Assembly (NCBI GenBank): GCA_903912435.1
Contig: CAIWHI010000208.1
Span: 1-7,841, forward strand
Direction of reading: 5' to 3'
Length of the DNA: 7,841 nucleotides
DNA from: an uncultured Bacteroidota bacterium
GTDB lineage: Bacteria > Bacteroidota > Bacteroidia > Chitinophagales > Chitinophagaceae
Shown: positions 1 to 6,270 of the stretch, piece after piece
How the letters are laid out: each line of letters starts with the position of its first letter
Position numbering within the stretch: the first letter of the stretch is position 1
The notes under the pieces: generated by a model
Database searches by the model: none
What the model saw: only the letters and a program-made list of their open reading frames with translations
What the model was told of the DNA's origin: nothing
Translations under genes and position numbers: made by a program

Positions 1-1049
1 CGGGGTGCTGTGCCATGGGTAGCTTCAAATACAGCATGACCCGTAAGGAAGTTGATATTAGCACCAGGAGAGATACCAATGCCACCTACAGAGGCTGCAG
101 CAGCATCAGATATATAATCGCCATTAAGATTTAAGGTAGCAACTACTGAATAGTCTTTAGGAGAAAGGAGAATCTGTTGTAGGAAGTTGTCGGCAATAAC
201 ATCTTTCACAATAAGTCTGCCCTGTGCTTCCATTTTTTTCAACCTTGCATTAGCCACATCTTCGCCCTGGGTTTTGCGGGCTTTTTCCCATTGGCCCCAT
301 GTATACACCTGGTCGCCAAATTCGCGCTCGGCAAGTTCATAACCCCATATTTTAAAGGCCCCTTCGGTATACTTCATAATATTACCCTTATGGACAATAG
401 TTACAGAAGAATGGTTGTTTTCGAGCGCGTATTTAATTGCTGCCCTAATCAATCGTTCAGAACCTTCTTTAGAAACTGGTTTGATACCAAAAGCAGAAGT
501 TTCGGGGAAACGGATGTTTTTAACATTCAATTCATCGGTAAGGAAATTCAATAGTTTTTCAGCTTCAGGGCTTCCTGCTGCAAATTCAATACCTGCATAT
601 ATATCTTCAGTATTTTCTCTGAAGATGACCATATTTACATTTTCAGGGTGTGTAACCGGGGATGGAACGCCTTTGTACCATTTAACTGGTCTTAGGCACA
701 CGTATAAGTCTAACTCTTGCCTTAAGGCAACGTTGAGCGACCTGATACCACCTCCTACAGGGGTAGTCAGTGGACCTTTTATTGATACGAGGTATTCACG
801 GGCTAAGTCTAAAGTTTCTGCGGGCAACCATTGACCTGTTTGGTTAAAGGCCTTTTCGCCTGCCAACATTTCCATCCATTCTATCTGGCGTTCGTCGCCA
901 TAAACATGTGCTACAGCAGCATCTATTACTTTTTTACTAGCCGACCATACGTCAGGGCCAATACCATCACCTTCAATAAATGGTATTATAGGGAAATTGG
1001 GAACCAGCAACAATCCGTCGCCGCCCATTATAATTTTTTCAGGAGTCAT
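1..1049 (-). CDS. icd: Isocitrate dehydrogenase, partial (N-terminal 349 residues; 3' end outside window)
   Basis: The enzyme oxidatively decarboxylates isocitrate to 2-oxoglutarate in the cytosolic TCA cycle. Translating the minus strand from the ATG at 1047-1049 gives an uninterrupted frame to the window edge that follows the E. coli Icd pattern closely. It shows IEGDGIG (25-31), KGPLTTPVGGGIRSLNVALR (91-110), RENTEDIYAGIE (144-155), HKGNIMKYTEGAFK (220-233), NLNGDYISD (307-315) and FEATHGTAP (341-349). Substrate and metal residues are retained: Ser104 (equivalent to E. coli Ser113, also the AceK phosphorylation site), Asn106, Arg110, Arg120, Arg144, Tyr151, Lys221, Asp287, Asp311 and Asp315. 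A stretch near 245-280 is roughly a dozen residues longer than in E. coli. The last, incomplete codon is CG-, so Arg replaces the E. coli NADP-binding Lys344, which leans towards NADP use; the other cofactor determinants lie outside the window. No clear Shine-Dalgarno is seen, and Met8 is a possible alternative start. Confidence 0.96.
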   Translation of the reverse strand, partial: MTPEKIIMGGDGLLLVPNFPIIPFIEGDGIGPDVWSASKKVIDAAVAHVYGDERQIEWMEMLAGEKAFNQTGQWLPAETLDLAREYLVSIKGPLTTPVGGGIRSLNVALRQELDLYVCLRPVKWYKGVPSPVTHPENVNMVIFRENTEDIYAGIEFAAGSPEAEKLLNFLTDELNVKNIRFPETSAFGIKPVSKEGSERLIRAAIKYALENNHSSVTIVHKGNIMKYTEGAFKIWGYELAEREFGDQVYTWGQWEKARKTQGEDVANARLKKMEAQGRLIVKDVIADNFLQQILLSPKDYSVVATLNLNGDYISDAAAASVGGIGISPGANINFLTGHAVFEATHGTAP

Positions 1050-1075
1050 TAACCGTTTATTCTAAGGCTGCGAAG

Positions 1076-1127
1076 TTAAGTCTTTGGTAGGATATTGTAC
1101 GTGTTTTTCCACCTTAAGTCTTTGGTA
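1076..1127. repeat. 14-bp direct repeat pair upstream of icd
   Basis: TTAAGTCTTTGGTA occurs exactly at 1076-1089 and again at 1114-1127, 38 bp start to start. The nearer copy lies 26 bp upstream of the icd start codon. Placement in the 5' leader or promoter area of icd fits a pair of regulator-binding sites, but this is inference; a short tandem duplication is equally possible. Confidence 0.5.
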
Positions 1128-1223
1128 ATTTTTTAAATGTTAATTGGTTATTCGGTTCATAAGTTAACTGGTGAATAATGAAGATTATGGAGTAAGTCAG
1201 ATAATGCCTACAAATTTTCATAC

Positions 1224-1260
1224 TTTATTTGGTAAAGACCTGATGATTTTACCAAATAAA
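1224..1260. promoter_or_regulatory. 13-bp perfect inverted repeat (hairpin or operator)
   Basis: TTTATTTGGTAAA at 1224-1236 is exactly complementary to TTTACCAAATAAA at 1248-1260, with an 11-base spacer. It sits 54 bp past the glycosyltransferase stop codon. The stem is AT-rich and no uninterrupted U-tract follows on the minus strand, so a classical intrinsic terminator is doubtful. An operator for icd or an mRNA 3'-end stabiliser are alternatives. Confidence 0.5.
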
Positions 1261-1270
1261 AATGGAGCGT

Positions 1271-1310
1271 CTTTTCAGGCGAAAAGGTATAATAATTCTT
1301 AAGCTTAAGA
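1271..1310. promoter_or_regulatory. Two adjacent short palindromes behind the glycosyltransferase
   Basis: CTTTTC (1271-1276) and GAAAAG (1281-1286) form a 6-bp stem with a 4-base loop. TCTTAAGCTTAAGA (1297-1310) is a perfect 14-bp palindrome only 4 bases beyond the stop codon of the minus-strand glycosyltransferase. Together with the inverted repeat at 1224-1260 this makes a cluster of dyads at the 3' end of that transcript, probably involved in termination or 3'-end processing. Confidence 0.35.
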
Positions 1311-1314
1311 TTTA

Positions 1315-3264
1315 TTAGTTACTACCCAGGTATTTGAAGTTTTTAAGTAGCAAGACTACATCGGTAAGTGGCGTATAATGTTGGGCATAAGCGATATTTA
1401 TATGGATTTTCACCTCATTTGATGGTGAGTAGCCCGGTAAAATATTATAAGGGTGTATGGCGCCCGGACGCATTTTAGGAAGGTTCTTGGTGTTAACATC
1501 AGTGCAATAACTTACCCATGTCATTTTGCCAAAAAACACTCTTGTGCAATTGCCAAAGTACTTACCAGGATTCTTAACCAGGAAGAAGGTGAACGGGAAA
1601 AACACCATGAGCAAAAGGGATGCCGTGAGGTCTACAAGGCGCTTATTTCTAACCTGTGCAAAGTCTGACAGGTTGAAACGACGGTCAAGGGTATATAAGT
1701 CGCCCGAAGTGCTGCTACTATTACTTCCTACAAAACTCTGGCTACCGGGAAGGTGTATTTTGTAATCGTAATTACCCCCGCATAGTTGCATTTGCTTGAA
1801 AATGTCGGAATAAGTTAGCCCGTTTACACAAAAAATAACCTCATTGATACCTGTGGTATACAATAGCTGCTTCATTTCGGGCAGGGTAGACAGGGCATTG
1901 TGTTTATCCTCCTTAGGGCTTATCCTTCCAGTTAGTTCAGGGGCATAGTGTACCTGGCGCAATATGGCGGCAGTTTGTTTAAAGGCATGCTCGTCGGCCA
2001 CTATTACGGCTTTATGGGGAAGCCTATCGTAGGGTATAAATTTAAGGATGCCCATTCGGTATAAAATCTCGTGCAGTCCCAATAATAAGGCTGTACCTGC
2101 AAAACCCGTGAAGATGATAATGGCCCTGGAATACCTGAACTCAGGGGGGAGCAATCCATAATATGCCAGGATGGCAATGGTACCAAAGAACATGCCCCTG
2201 ATGACTTTAAGGCCACGGTAAGGCTGGTCATAAGCGCCATTGAGATATAGGGATAGAAGCCAAAGACCCAGGTATGCAGGGAAAGTGGCATAAACCGATG
2301 CTGGGGGAATAGGCATTATATTCTTCACTTCCTGAACCCAGAAATTCTTAATACCCCAAAGTGTCAGTAATAGTATAAGTGCATCGAACAGTGGCATGTG
2401 CAGGATTTTTAGTCCCCGCTTCAATGTGCCCAGTACGGCCCTTAATATGATACCCACATTAATGAACAGGACAAACATACTTGCCTGTTTTTTGGTATAG
2501 TGCTTTTTTACAAAGGTTACCAGTGCCTCGTTGAATATGCGCACATAAGAAAGGGTCATCTTCCGGGTGCTTTCCCCTTTGTAATGTATCAGGTCGGCCT
2601 CGGGGAAGTAGATATTTTTGAAACCAGCTTTATGAATGCGATAGGATAGGTCTACATCTTCGCAATACATAAAGTAATCTTCATCGAATGGGCCACCAGC
2701 AATATCCATTGCAGTTTTGCGCACCAACATGCAACAGCCTGACAGTACCTCTACCGGTGCGGTTTCCCATTCACCTACATGAACTGCGTAATATTTATTA
2801 AAGTAGGTGGATTTACTAAAGATTTTATTGATGCCCGTAGTCTTGAATATGGCTACCGATAGTGATGGGAAGGATTTTTTTGCATCGGGGGCAAACTGAC
2901 CTTTACCATCTATCAACCTGGGTCCTATAGCCCCGGCATCGGGGTGGGCATCCATATAGGTAAGGACTTTGGTAAAGAAATCCTCGGGCATTACCGTATC
3001 GGGGTTGAGGAATAAAATATACTCGCCCTTTGCTATTGCAACCCCCTGATTATTAGCTTTTGAAAAACCTTTATTATCTTTATTGGCTATAAGAACCACG
3101 TCTGGGAATTGCTCGGCAACCATGGCACAACTCTGGTCGGATGAGTTATTATCAACAACTATTATTTCGGCACTAATACCGGTGGCGGCCCGCATTACCG
3201 AATGCAGGCAAACCTCAAGAAAGTACTTAACATTATAGTTGACAATAATTACTGATAACTTCAT
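1315..3264 (-). CDS. GT2 glycosyltransferase fused to a degenerate polyprenyl glycosylphosphotransferase-like membrane region
   Basis: Residues 1-240 form a GT-A family 2 domain of the rhamnosyltransferase-like type: VIIVNYN (5-11), DNNSSD (38-43), NKGFSKANNQGVA (64-76), LNPDT with the metal-binding Asp89 (86-90), and EDVDLSYRI (202-210). Hydrophobic segments follow at about 262-280, 290-305, 327-341, 354-372 and 380-400. Then comes a Rossmann-like stretch (HKAVIVADEHAF at 417-428, INEVIFCV at 473-480) and another membrane segment at 545-563. This order (membrane helices, CoA_binding_3-like domain, KRLVDLTASLLL at 541-552, a C-terminal YAQHYTPLTDVVLLLK) mirrors WcaJ/PglC-type transferases. 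The basic and acidic catalytic motifs usually found between the last two elements are not recognisable. It probably adds a sugar to a lipid-linked glycan at the inner membrane, with the C-terminal part acting as anchor or scaffold; donor and acceptor are unknown. No neighbouring polysaccharide genes are visible, so this appears to be a stand-alone gene. The GT2 call is firm; the C-terminal assignment is moderate. Confidence 0.9.
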   Translation of the reverse strand: MKLSVIIVNYNVKYFLEVCLHSVMRAATGISAEIIVVDNNSSDQSCAMVAEQFPDVVLIANKDNKGFSKANNQGVAIAKGEYILFLNPDTVMPEDFFTKVLTYMDAHPDAGAIGPRLIDGKGQFAPDAKKSFPSLSVAIFKTTGINKIFSKSTYFNKYYAVHVGEWETAPVEVLSGCCMLVRKTAMDIAGGPFDEDYFMYCEDVDLSYRIHKAGFKNIYFPEADLIHYKGESTRKMTLSYVRIFNEALVTFVKKHYTKKQASMFVLFINVGIILRAVLGTLKRGLKILHMPLFDALILLLTLWGIKNFWVQEVKNIMPIPPASVYATFPAYLGLWLLSLYLNGAYDQPYRGLKVIRGMFFGTIAILAYYGLLPPEFRYSRAIIIFTGFAGTALLLGLHEILYRMGILKFIPYDRLPHKAVIVADEHAFKQTAAILRQVHYAPELTGRISPKEDKHNALSTLPEMKQLLYTTGINEVIFCVNGLTYSDIFKQMQLCGGNYDYKIHLPGSQSFVGSNSSSTSGDLYTLDRRFNLSDFAQVRNKRLVDLTASLLLMVFFPFTFFLVKNPGKYFGNCTRVFFGKMTWVSYCTDVNTKNLPKMRPGAIHPYNILPGYSPSNEVKIHINIAYAQHYTPLTDVVLLLKNFKYLGSN

Positions 3265-3485
3265 TCTGCCGAATCAGATTTGCGATTGCGAAGGTAAGCG
3301 GACTTATTTATAAATGAAAACAAGGTGAGGATTAACGTTAGATTTATAGTAGGTCAGTCAAAAACGTTTATCTTAGCACAATTATTATAAAATTTTGCTA
3401 AAAAATCGTCTTAGCTGGCGTTTTTTTGTTGTGATTAAGCCTGTGGTGGTAAAATAGACACCAATCAAGGTACAAAATTTAAGGA
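3265..3485. other. Divergent intergenic region
   Basis: These 221 bases separate the start codons of two divergent genes and must hold both promoters. A run of seven T (3421-3427) and the sequence AAATTTTG (3390-3397), one mismatch from TAnnTTTG, are visible, but no promoter with two convincing elements could be assigned. The 11-mer TGTGATTAAGC at 3430-3440 recurs at 4090-4100, just past the rightward gene. Confidence 0.5.
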
Positions 3486-4073
3486 ATGGGTAAAATAATA
3501 TTAACCTTAGCTACTAGCAATACAGATATACTTGATGATGATTCATTAGATGACCTGTATTGGCAATTGCGGGAGATTATATCTTCACGTCTGGAAAAGG
3601 AAATTCTATCGCCATTACAGGTTGGGGTATTGGATTTGATAGGTGATGTAATGATTGAGGAGGATGCTTATGATGGTGCCGGCATTCATTTCGCTTTTGC
3701 CGATGATGAGTTTTTATTACAAAACGCAGGCTTACACTGGTACCATATAGCCCTATGGCTGGAGCGTAAGCAAATTATGGCCCTACTGAAAGATAATGGT
3801 TTGAAACCCGGTGAGGATGGTATTTATAGTGAGGCAATGAAGGGCTTAAGGCTTGATGCTGAATTCCCGATGATAGAGCTGAACGGTGAGCTGGGCATGA
3901 TTTGGAAAAACTGGAATGGCCTGGAGGTTTATGTAGGTGAGGATAATAAATATGCTCTCGAAGCCCTAAGCCCGGCCATCAGCCAAAAGGTAGTTGCAAG
4001 TTTTGAACAGAAAAAGTGCCTTTGCGACCTCTGCCTTAAGCTGCGCAAGGAGGATAAGGTGCATGCGGGGTAG
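3486..4073 (+). CDS. Hypothetical acidic protein with a C-terminal cysteine cluster
   Basis: I do not recognise the family. The frame encodes 195 residues, looks soluble and shows no signal peptide or membrane helix. The N-terminal third is acidic (DILDDDSLDDLYWQLREI at 14-31, VMIEEDAYDGAG at 55-66). The middle is rich in aromatic and leucine residues (GLHWYHIALWLERKQIMALL at 82-101) and is probably helical. The end carries Cys178, Cys180 and Cys183 in KKCLCDLCLKLRK (177-189), a spacing that could bind a metal, though three cysteines without a clear fourth ligand is not a standard zinc site. Start: the ATG at 3486 is preceded directly by AAGGA, closer than usual for a Shine-Dalgarno, and no other Met occurs before residue 56. 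Its base composition resembles the flanking genes (29 G+C of 60 at 3721-3780). It is transcribed away from the glycosyltransferase and stands alone, so context gives no function. Confidence 0.8.
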   Translation: MGKIILTLATSNTDILDDDSLDDLYWQLREIISSRLEKEILSPLQVGVLDLIGDVMIEEDAYDGAGIHFAFADDEFLLQNAGLHWYHIALWLERKQIMALLKDNGLKPGEDGIYSEAMKGLRLDAEFPMIELNGELGMIWKNWNGLEVYVGEDNKYALEALSPAISQKVVASFEQKKCLCDLCLKLRKEDKVHAG

Positions 4074-4155
4074 TGATTTTGTCTTGAACTGTGATTAAGC
4101 AGATTTTCTGAGGACTATGGTTTTTTCCATTGTACCTAAATTTTGTTCTGTCCCC

Positions 4156-4200
4156 GCGTGTCATTGCAAGGCGGCTTTTTTTGCTGCCGGATGACACTGG
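4156..4200 (-). repeat. REP-like palindromic unit A1 (diverged, nested hairpin)
   Basis: Reading the plus strand, GTGTCAT (4158-4164) pairs exactly with ATGACAC (4191-4197). Inside, GGCGGC and GCTGCC form a 6-bp stem with one mismatch around a T-only loop. The unit shares GTCATTGC and the GGC-GC stem with unit A2, 80 bp away. On its right side the family flank seen in A2 (GAAGCAACCTCAAAATATG) is replaced by an arm complementary to its own left flank. Minus strand is given because the array at 6271-6700 shows the family in plus orientation. Confidence 0.7.
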
Positions 4201-4233
4201 ACTTCCCTTTAGTGCCTCCTGTTTATGCCCCCC

Positions 4234-4290
4234 ATGCGCGTCATTGCGAGGCAGCTTTTTCTGCTGCCGAAGCAACCTCAAAATATGCGG
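4234..4290 (-). repeat. REP-like palindromic unit A2 (intact)
   Basis: The reverse complement of 4234-4287 matches units of the array at 6271-6700 nearly base for base outside the stem: CATATTTTGAGG, TGCTTC, the loop AGAAAAA, TCGCA and TGACGCGC are shared. The stem is GGCAGC (4250-4255) with GCTGCC (4263-4268), perfectly paired, whereas the array uses ACCCGC/GCGGGT. The outer arm is TTGC/GCAA here and CTGC/GCAG in the array. This is the same element family, inverted relative to the array. Confidence 0.88.
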
Positions 4291-4460
4291 GCAACGGGAA
4301 TTTGCATACGTATAGAGAATATGTTTTATTGGCAGACCTGGTATTACGTTATCCAATCCTAAGTAATAAAAGGCATCAAGCACATTGCCTATTCCTGTTA
4401 TTTAGCTCAACAAACAAAATTCAGACGACAAAAAACAGCCCAATACACAATACTATTACC

Positions 4461-4468
4461 TATATTTG
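4461..4468 (+). promoter_or_regulatory. Candidate Bacteroidota -7 promoter box for the NHL/T9SS gene
   Basis: TATATTTG matches the Bacteroidota primary-sigma -7 consensus TAnnTTTG exactly and ends 35 bases before the ATG at 4504. That would give a leader of about 30 bases. A matching TTG or TTTG -33 element is not seen at the expected distance, so support rests on one element. Confidence 0.5.
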
Positions 4469-4503
4469 TAGTGCATGCAATATTCCATAAAAGCATTTTA
4501 ATT

Positions 4504-5838
4504 ATGAAGCAAATACTACTACTTTTATTTGTTTGTTGTGCATTTGGATTAAGAGGACAAGTAATAAGTACTGTAGCAGGTGGCGGCATTGGAGGAGTTA
4601 TAAATGGTGCTCCAGCTACAATGGCCGTACTCTCAGACCCGACTGGAGGAATATTTGATGGTCATGGAAACTATTATTTTACTGAAGGACTCGGGGGGCA
4701 TAGGATAAGGAAAATTGATCCCTATGGAATAATTTCCACAGTAGCTGGGACAGGATTATCAGGCTACACCGGTGACAATGGACCAGCAACTCTTGCAACA
4801 TTAAATGCCCCTATTAGTGTGATTGTTGATAGTTTTAATAACTTATATATTTGTGACGTAGAAAACTTTAGAGTAAGAAAAGTTAATGCTCTAACAGGTG
4901 TTATTTCCACAATAGCTGGAAATGGAATAGGCGGATTTGTAACTGACGGAGTAGCGGCTACGGCGACACAGATAAGTAATATAGAAGATTTGTGTATTGA
5001 CAAGAATGGCAACTTGTATATTGCAGATTACGGGAATCGTAGAGTTCGAAAAGTAAATACACTTGGAGTCATCTCTACTTTTGCTGGAAGTGGATTACCT
5101 GGGTATAGTGGAGATGGGAGTCGTGCCGATACTTGTAGACTCGGGGGGATTGCGGGTATTTGTATGGATCAACTTGGAAATATTTATTTAGCTGACAATT
5201 CCAATTCTAGGGTGTTTAAAATTAATTCATCCGGAATAATCACAACTGTTGCAGGAACGGGTTCAGGCTATTTATTTAATGGAGATAACATTCCCGCAAC
5301 TTCAGCAAACATAGATCCTTATAGAATTGCATTCGACAAGTTCGGCAATTTGTTTATTTCTGAATATCACAATTACAGAGTTCGAGTTGTTGACCACGCT
5401 GGATTAATACACACTATCGCTGGTGTTGGAAGTAGTGGTTATAGTGGTGACGGAGATGCTGCGACTGCTGCGAAGTTCAACTTTCCAATAGGTGTAGCAT
5501 TCGATACTTGCGATAATTTGTATATTTCAGATAATGGAAATAATCGTATTCGCAAGGTCACATATCTAGAATGCAACTACCTATCTGTAGATGATAATCA
5601 ACCTAATATTACAATAACTATTTCTCCCAATCCGACCACCTCAACACTACAAATTAACAACCTTAAAACTACCTCCCAATACCAACTCTACAATATGCTA
5701 GGGGCAAGTATAATGCAAGGCACCCTAAAGCCCGGCAATAGTACACTGCCAATGGATGCGCTAGAACCGGATATCTATATGCTGGCACTAATAGATGAGG
5801 AGGGTGAGAAAACGGTGCATAAGATTGTGAAACAATAA
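4504..5838 (+). CDS. Secreted NHL-repeat beta-propeller protein with T9SS sorting domain
   Basis: From the ATG at 4504 the protein is 444 residues and begins with a clear signal peptide (MKQILLLLFVCCAFGLRGQ, cleavage near 18/19). An in-frame ATG at 4471 would bury this signal, so 4504 is preferred. Six NHL-type repeats follow, each opening with an ISTVAGTG-like strand (22, 77, 134, 190, 246, 302) and closing with an RVRKV-like strand (66-72, 123-128, 180-185, 236-241, 292-297, 348-353). Between these lie GYSGDG and GNLYIAD motifs. Six repeats are enough for one closed propeller. Residues 372-444 form a type A T9SS C-terminal domain (ISPNPTTSTLQI, YQLYNMLGASIMQG, DIYMLALIDEEGEKTVHKIVKQ). The protein should cross the inner membrane by Sec and the outer membrane by the Por system, to be released or attached at the surface. 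The ligand is unknown; propellers of this type usually bind proteins or sugars. The propeller part is strikingly AT-rich compared with genes outside the repeats. Confidence 0.93.
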   Translation: MKQILLLLFVCCAFGLRGQVISTVAGGGIGGVINGAPATMAVLSDPTGGIFDGHGNYYFTEGLGGHRIRKIDPYGIISTVAGTGLSGYTGDNGPATLATLNAPISVIVDSFNNLYICDVENFRVRKVNALTGVISTIAGNGIGGFVTDGVAATATQISNIEDLCIDKNGNLYIADYGNRRVRKVNTLGVISTFAGSGLPGYSGDGSRADTCRLGGIAGICMDQLGNIYLADNSNSRVFKINSSGIITTVAGTGSGYLFNGDNIPATSANIDPYRIAFDKFGNLFISEYHNYRVRVVDHAGLIHTIAGVGSSGYSGDGDAATAAKFNFPIGVAFDTCDNLYISDNGNNRIRKVTYLECNYLSVDDNQPNITITISPNPTTSTLQINNLKTTSQYQLYNMLGASIMQGTLKPGNSTLPMDALEPDIYMLALIDEEGEKTVHKIVKQ

Positions 5839-5949
5839 AAACTTATTAGTTCAGGTCTCGCATGGTTAAGCTCTATCTCTTATAATTACCAAGTAAAGGC
5901 ACTGGACTAGCAGTAGGAATTCAAAATGCGATTAGCAATAGATTGATTT
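5839..5949. other. Short gap between the NHL/T9SS and GIY-YIG genes
   Basis: The gap is 111 bases, with no terminator-like hairpin seen. TATAAT occurs at 5881-5886 but lacks a convincing upstream element. The two genes may be co-transcribed or the nuclease may have its own weak promoter; the sequence does not decide. Confidence 0.4.
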
Positions 5950-6261
5950 ATGCAGCAAGGTGGTTATGTTTATATAATGTCCTCACCCAATAGGAATACC
6001 TTGTATGTTGGGGTAACCTCCAATTTGTGCCAAAGGGTAGAACAACATAGGTCGAAATTTTATCCTGTTGGTTTTACTTCAAAATATAATTGCGTTATGC
6101 TTGTTTATTATAATTCTTTTCAGGGTATTGAGGAGGCCATTTTTGAAGAGAAACGACTAAAGGCGGGTAATAGGAAGCAAAAGGAGCGGCTAATAAATAG
6201 CATCAATCCTGATTGGATTGACTTGTGGGATTTGGTTTGCGGTAGTGGGCTGATTTATTAG
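5950..6261 (+). CDS. Small stand-alone GIY-YIG nuclease family protein
   Basis: At 103 residues this is essentially only a GIY-YIG catalytic module, the usual size of the stand-alone (YhbQ/UPF0213-like) group. The GIY element is YVYIM (6-10) and the YIG element is LYVGVTS (18-24). The presumed catalytic Arg is Arg29 in QRVEQHR (28-34), with His33 nearby. The metal-binding Glu is Glu67 in FEEKRLKAGNRKQK (65-78), and the family's NPDW signature is at 86-89. Known members cut one DNA strand at a time using a divalent metal; the cellular role of the short stand-alone proteins is poorly defined. No DNA-binding domain is attached. The gene is very AT-rich (13 G+C of 60 at 6061-6120), and a five-unit REP-like array starts about ten bases past its stop, which raises the possibility that the repeats are its substrate. 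That link is inference. Confidence 0.92.
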   Translation: MQQGGYVYIMSSPNRNTLYVGVTSNLCQRVEQHRSKFYPVGFTSKYNCVMLVYYNSFQGIEEAIFEEKRLKAGNRKQKERLINSINPDWIDLWDLVCGSGLIY

Positions 6262-6270
6262 ATGGGTAAA

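Larger units (their letters stand above)
1050..1314. other. Intergenic region between the glycosyltransferase stop and the icd start
   Basis: This 265-base gap lies downstream of the glycosyltransferase and upstream of icd, both on the minus strand. I see no coding frame in it. It contains a 14-bp direct repeat near icd and three inverted repeats near the glycosyltransferase end, listed separately. I looked for a Bacteroidota TAnnTTTG box on the minus strand and found no good match, so the icd promoter is not located. Confidence 0.7.
4074..4503. other. Long intergenic region with REP-like units and a promoter
   Basis: This 430-base stretch lies between two rightward genes. Short frames that cross it on both strands are read through palindromic repeat units and show no protein-like features. 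It contains two REP-like units (4156-4290) and a TAnnTTTG-type promoter box (4461-4468). Bases 4074-4150 are T-rich with recurring TGATT/GATTTT motifs and may be the remnant of another dispersed element. Nothing further is recognised in 4291-4440. Confidence 0.65.

Noticed and set aside
291..1052. Plus-strand frames of 73-139 codons
   Set aside because: They lie antisense to the well-supported isocitrate dehydrogenase frame and show no domain features.
1453..2291. Frames of 71-95 codons inside the glycosyltransferase
   Set aside because: They overlap a continuous 649-codon gene with clear motifs and have no support of their own.
3390..3455. Promoter for the hypothetical gene (AAATTTTG at 3390, or TTTG at 3425 with TAAAAT at 3450)
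   Set aside because: Each candidate has only a partial match to the Bacteroidota consensus or unsuitable spacing, so no promoter is listed as a feature.
4036..4490. Overlapping frames of 61-115 codons on both strands
   Set aside because: They cross REP-like units A1 and A2 and the promoter region, contain low-complexity translations of the palindromes (such as RHCEAAFSAAE), and lack any family resemblance.
4471..4503. Upstream in-frame ATG for the NHL/T9SS protein
   Set aside because: Starting here would add 11 residues before the signal peptide and place the start almost at the predicted transcription start.
4764..5012. 82-codon minus-strand frame inside the NHL gene
   Set aside because: It is antisense to the repeat-coding propeller frame, which is fully supported by six periodic repeats.
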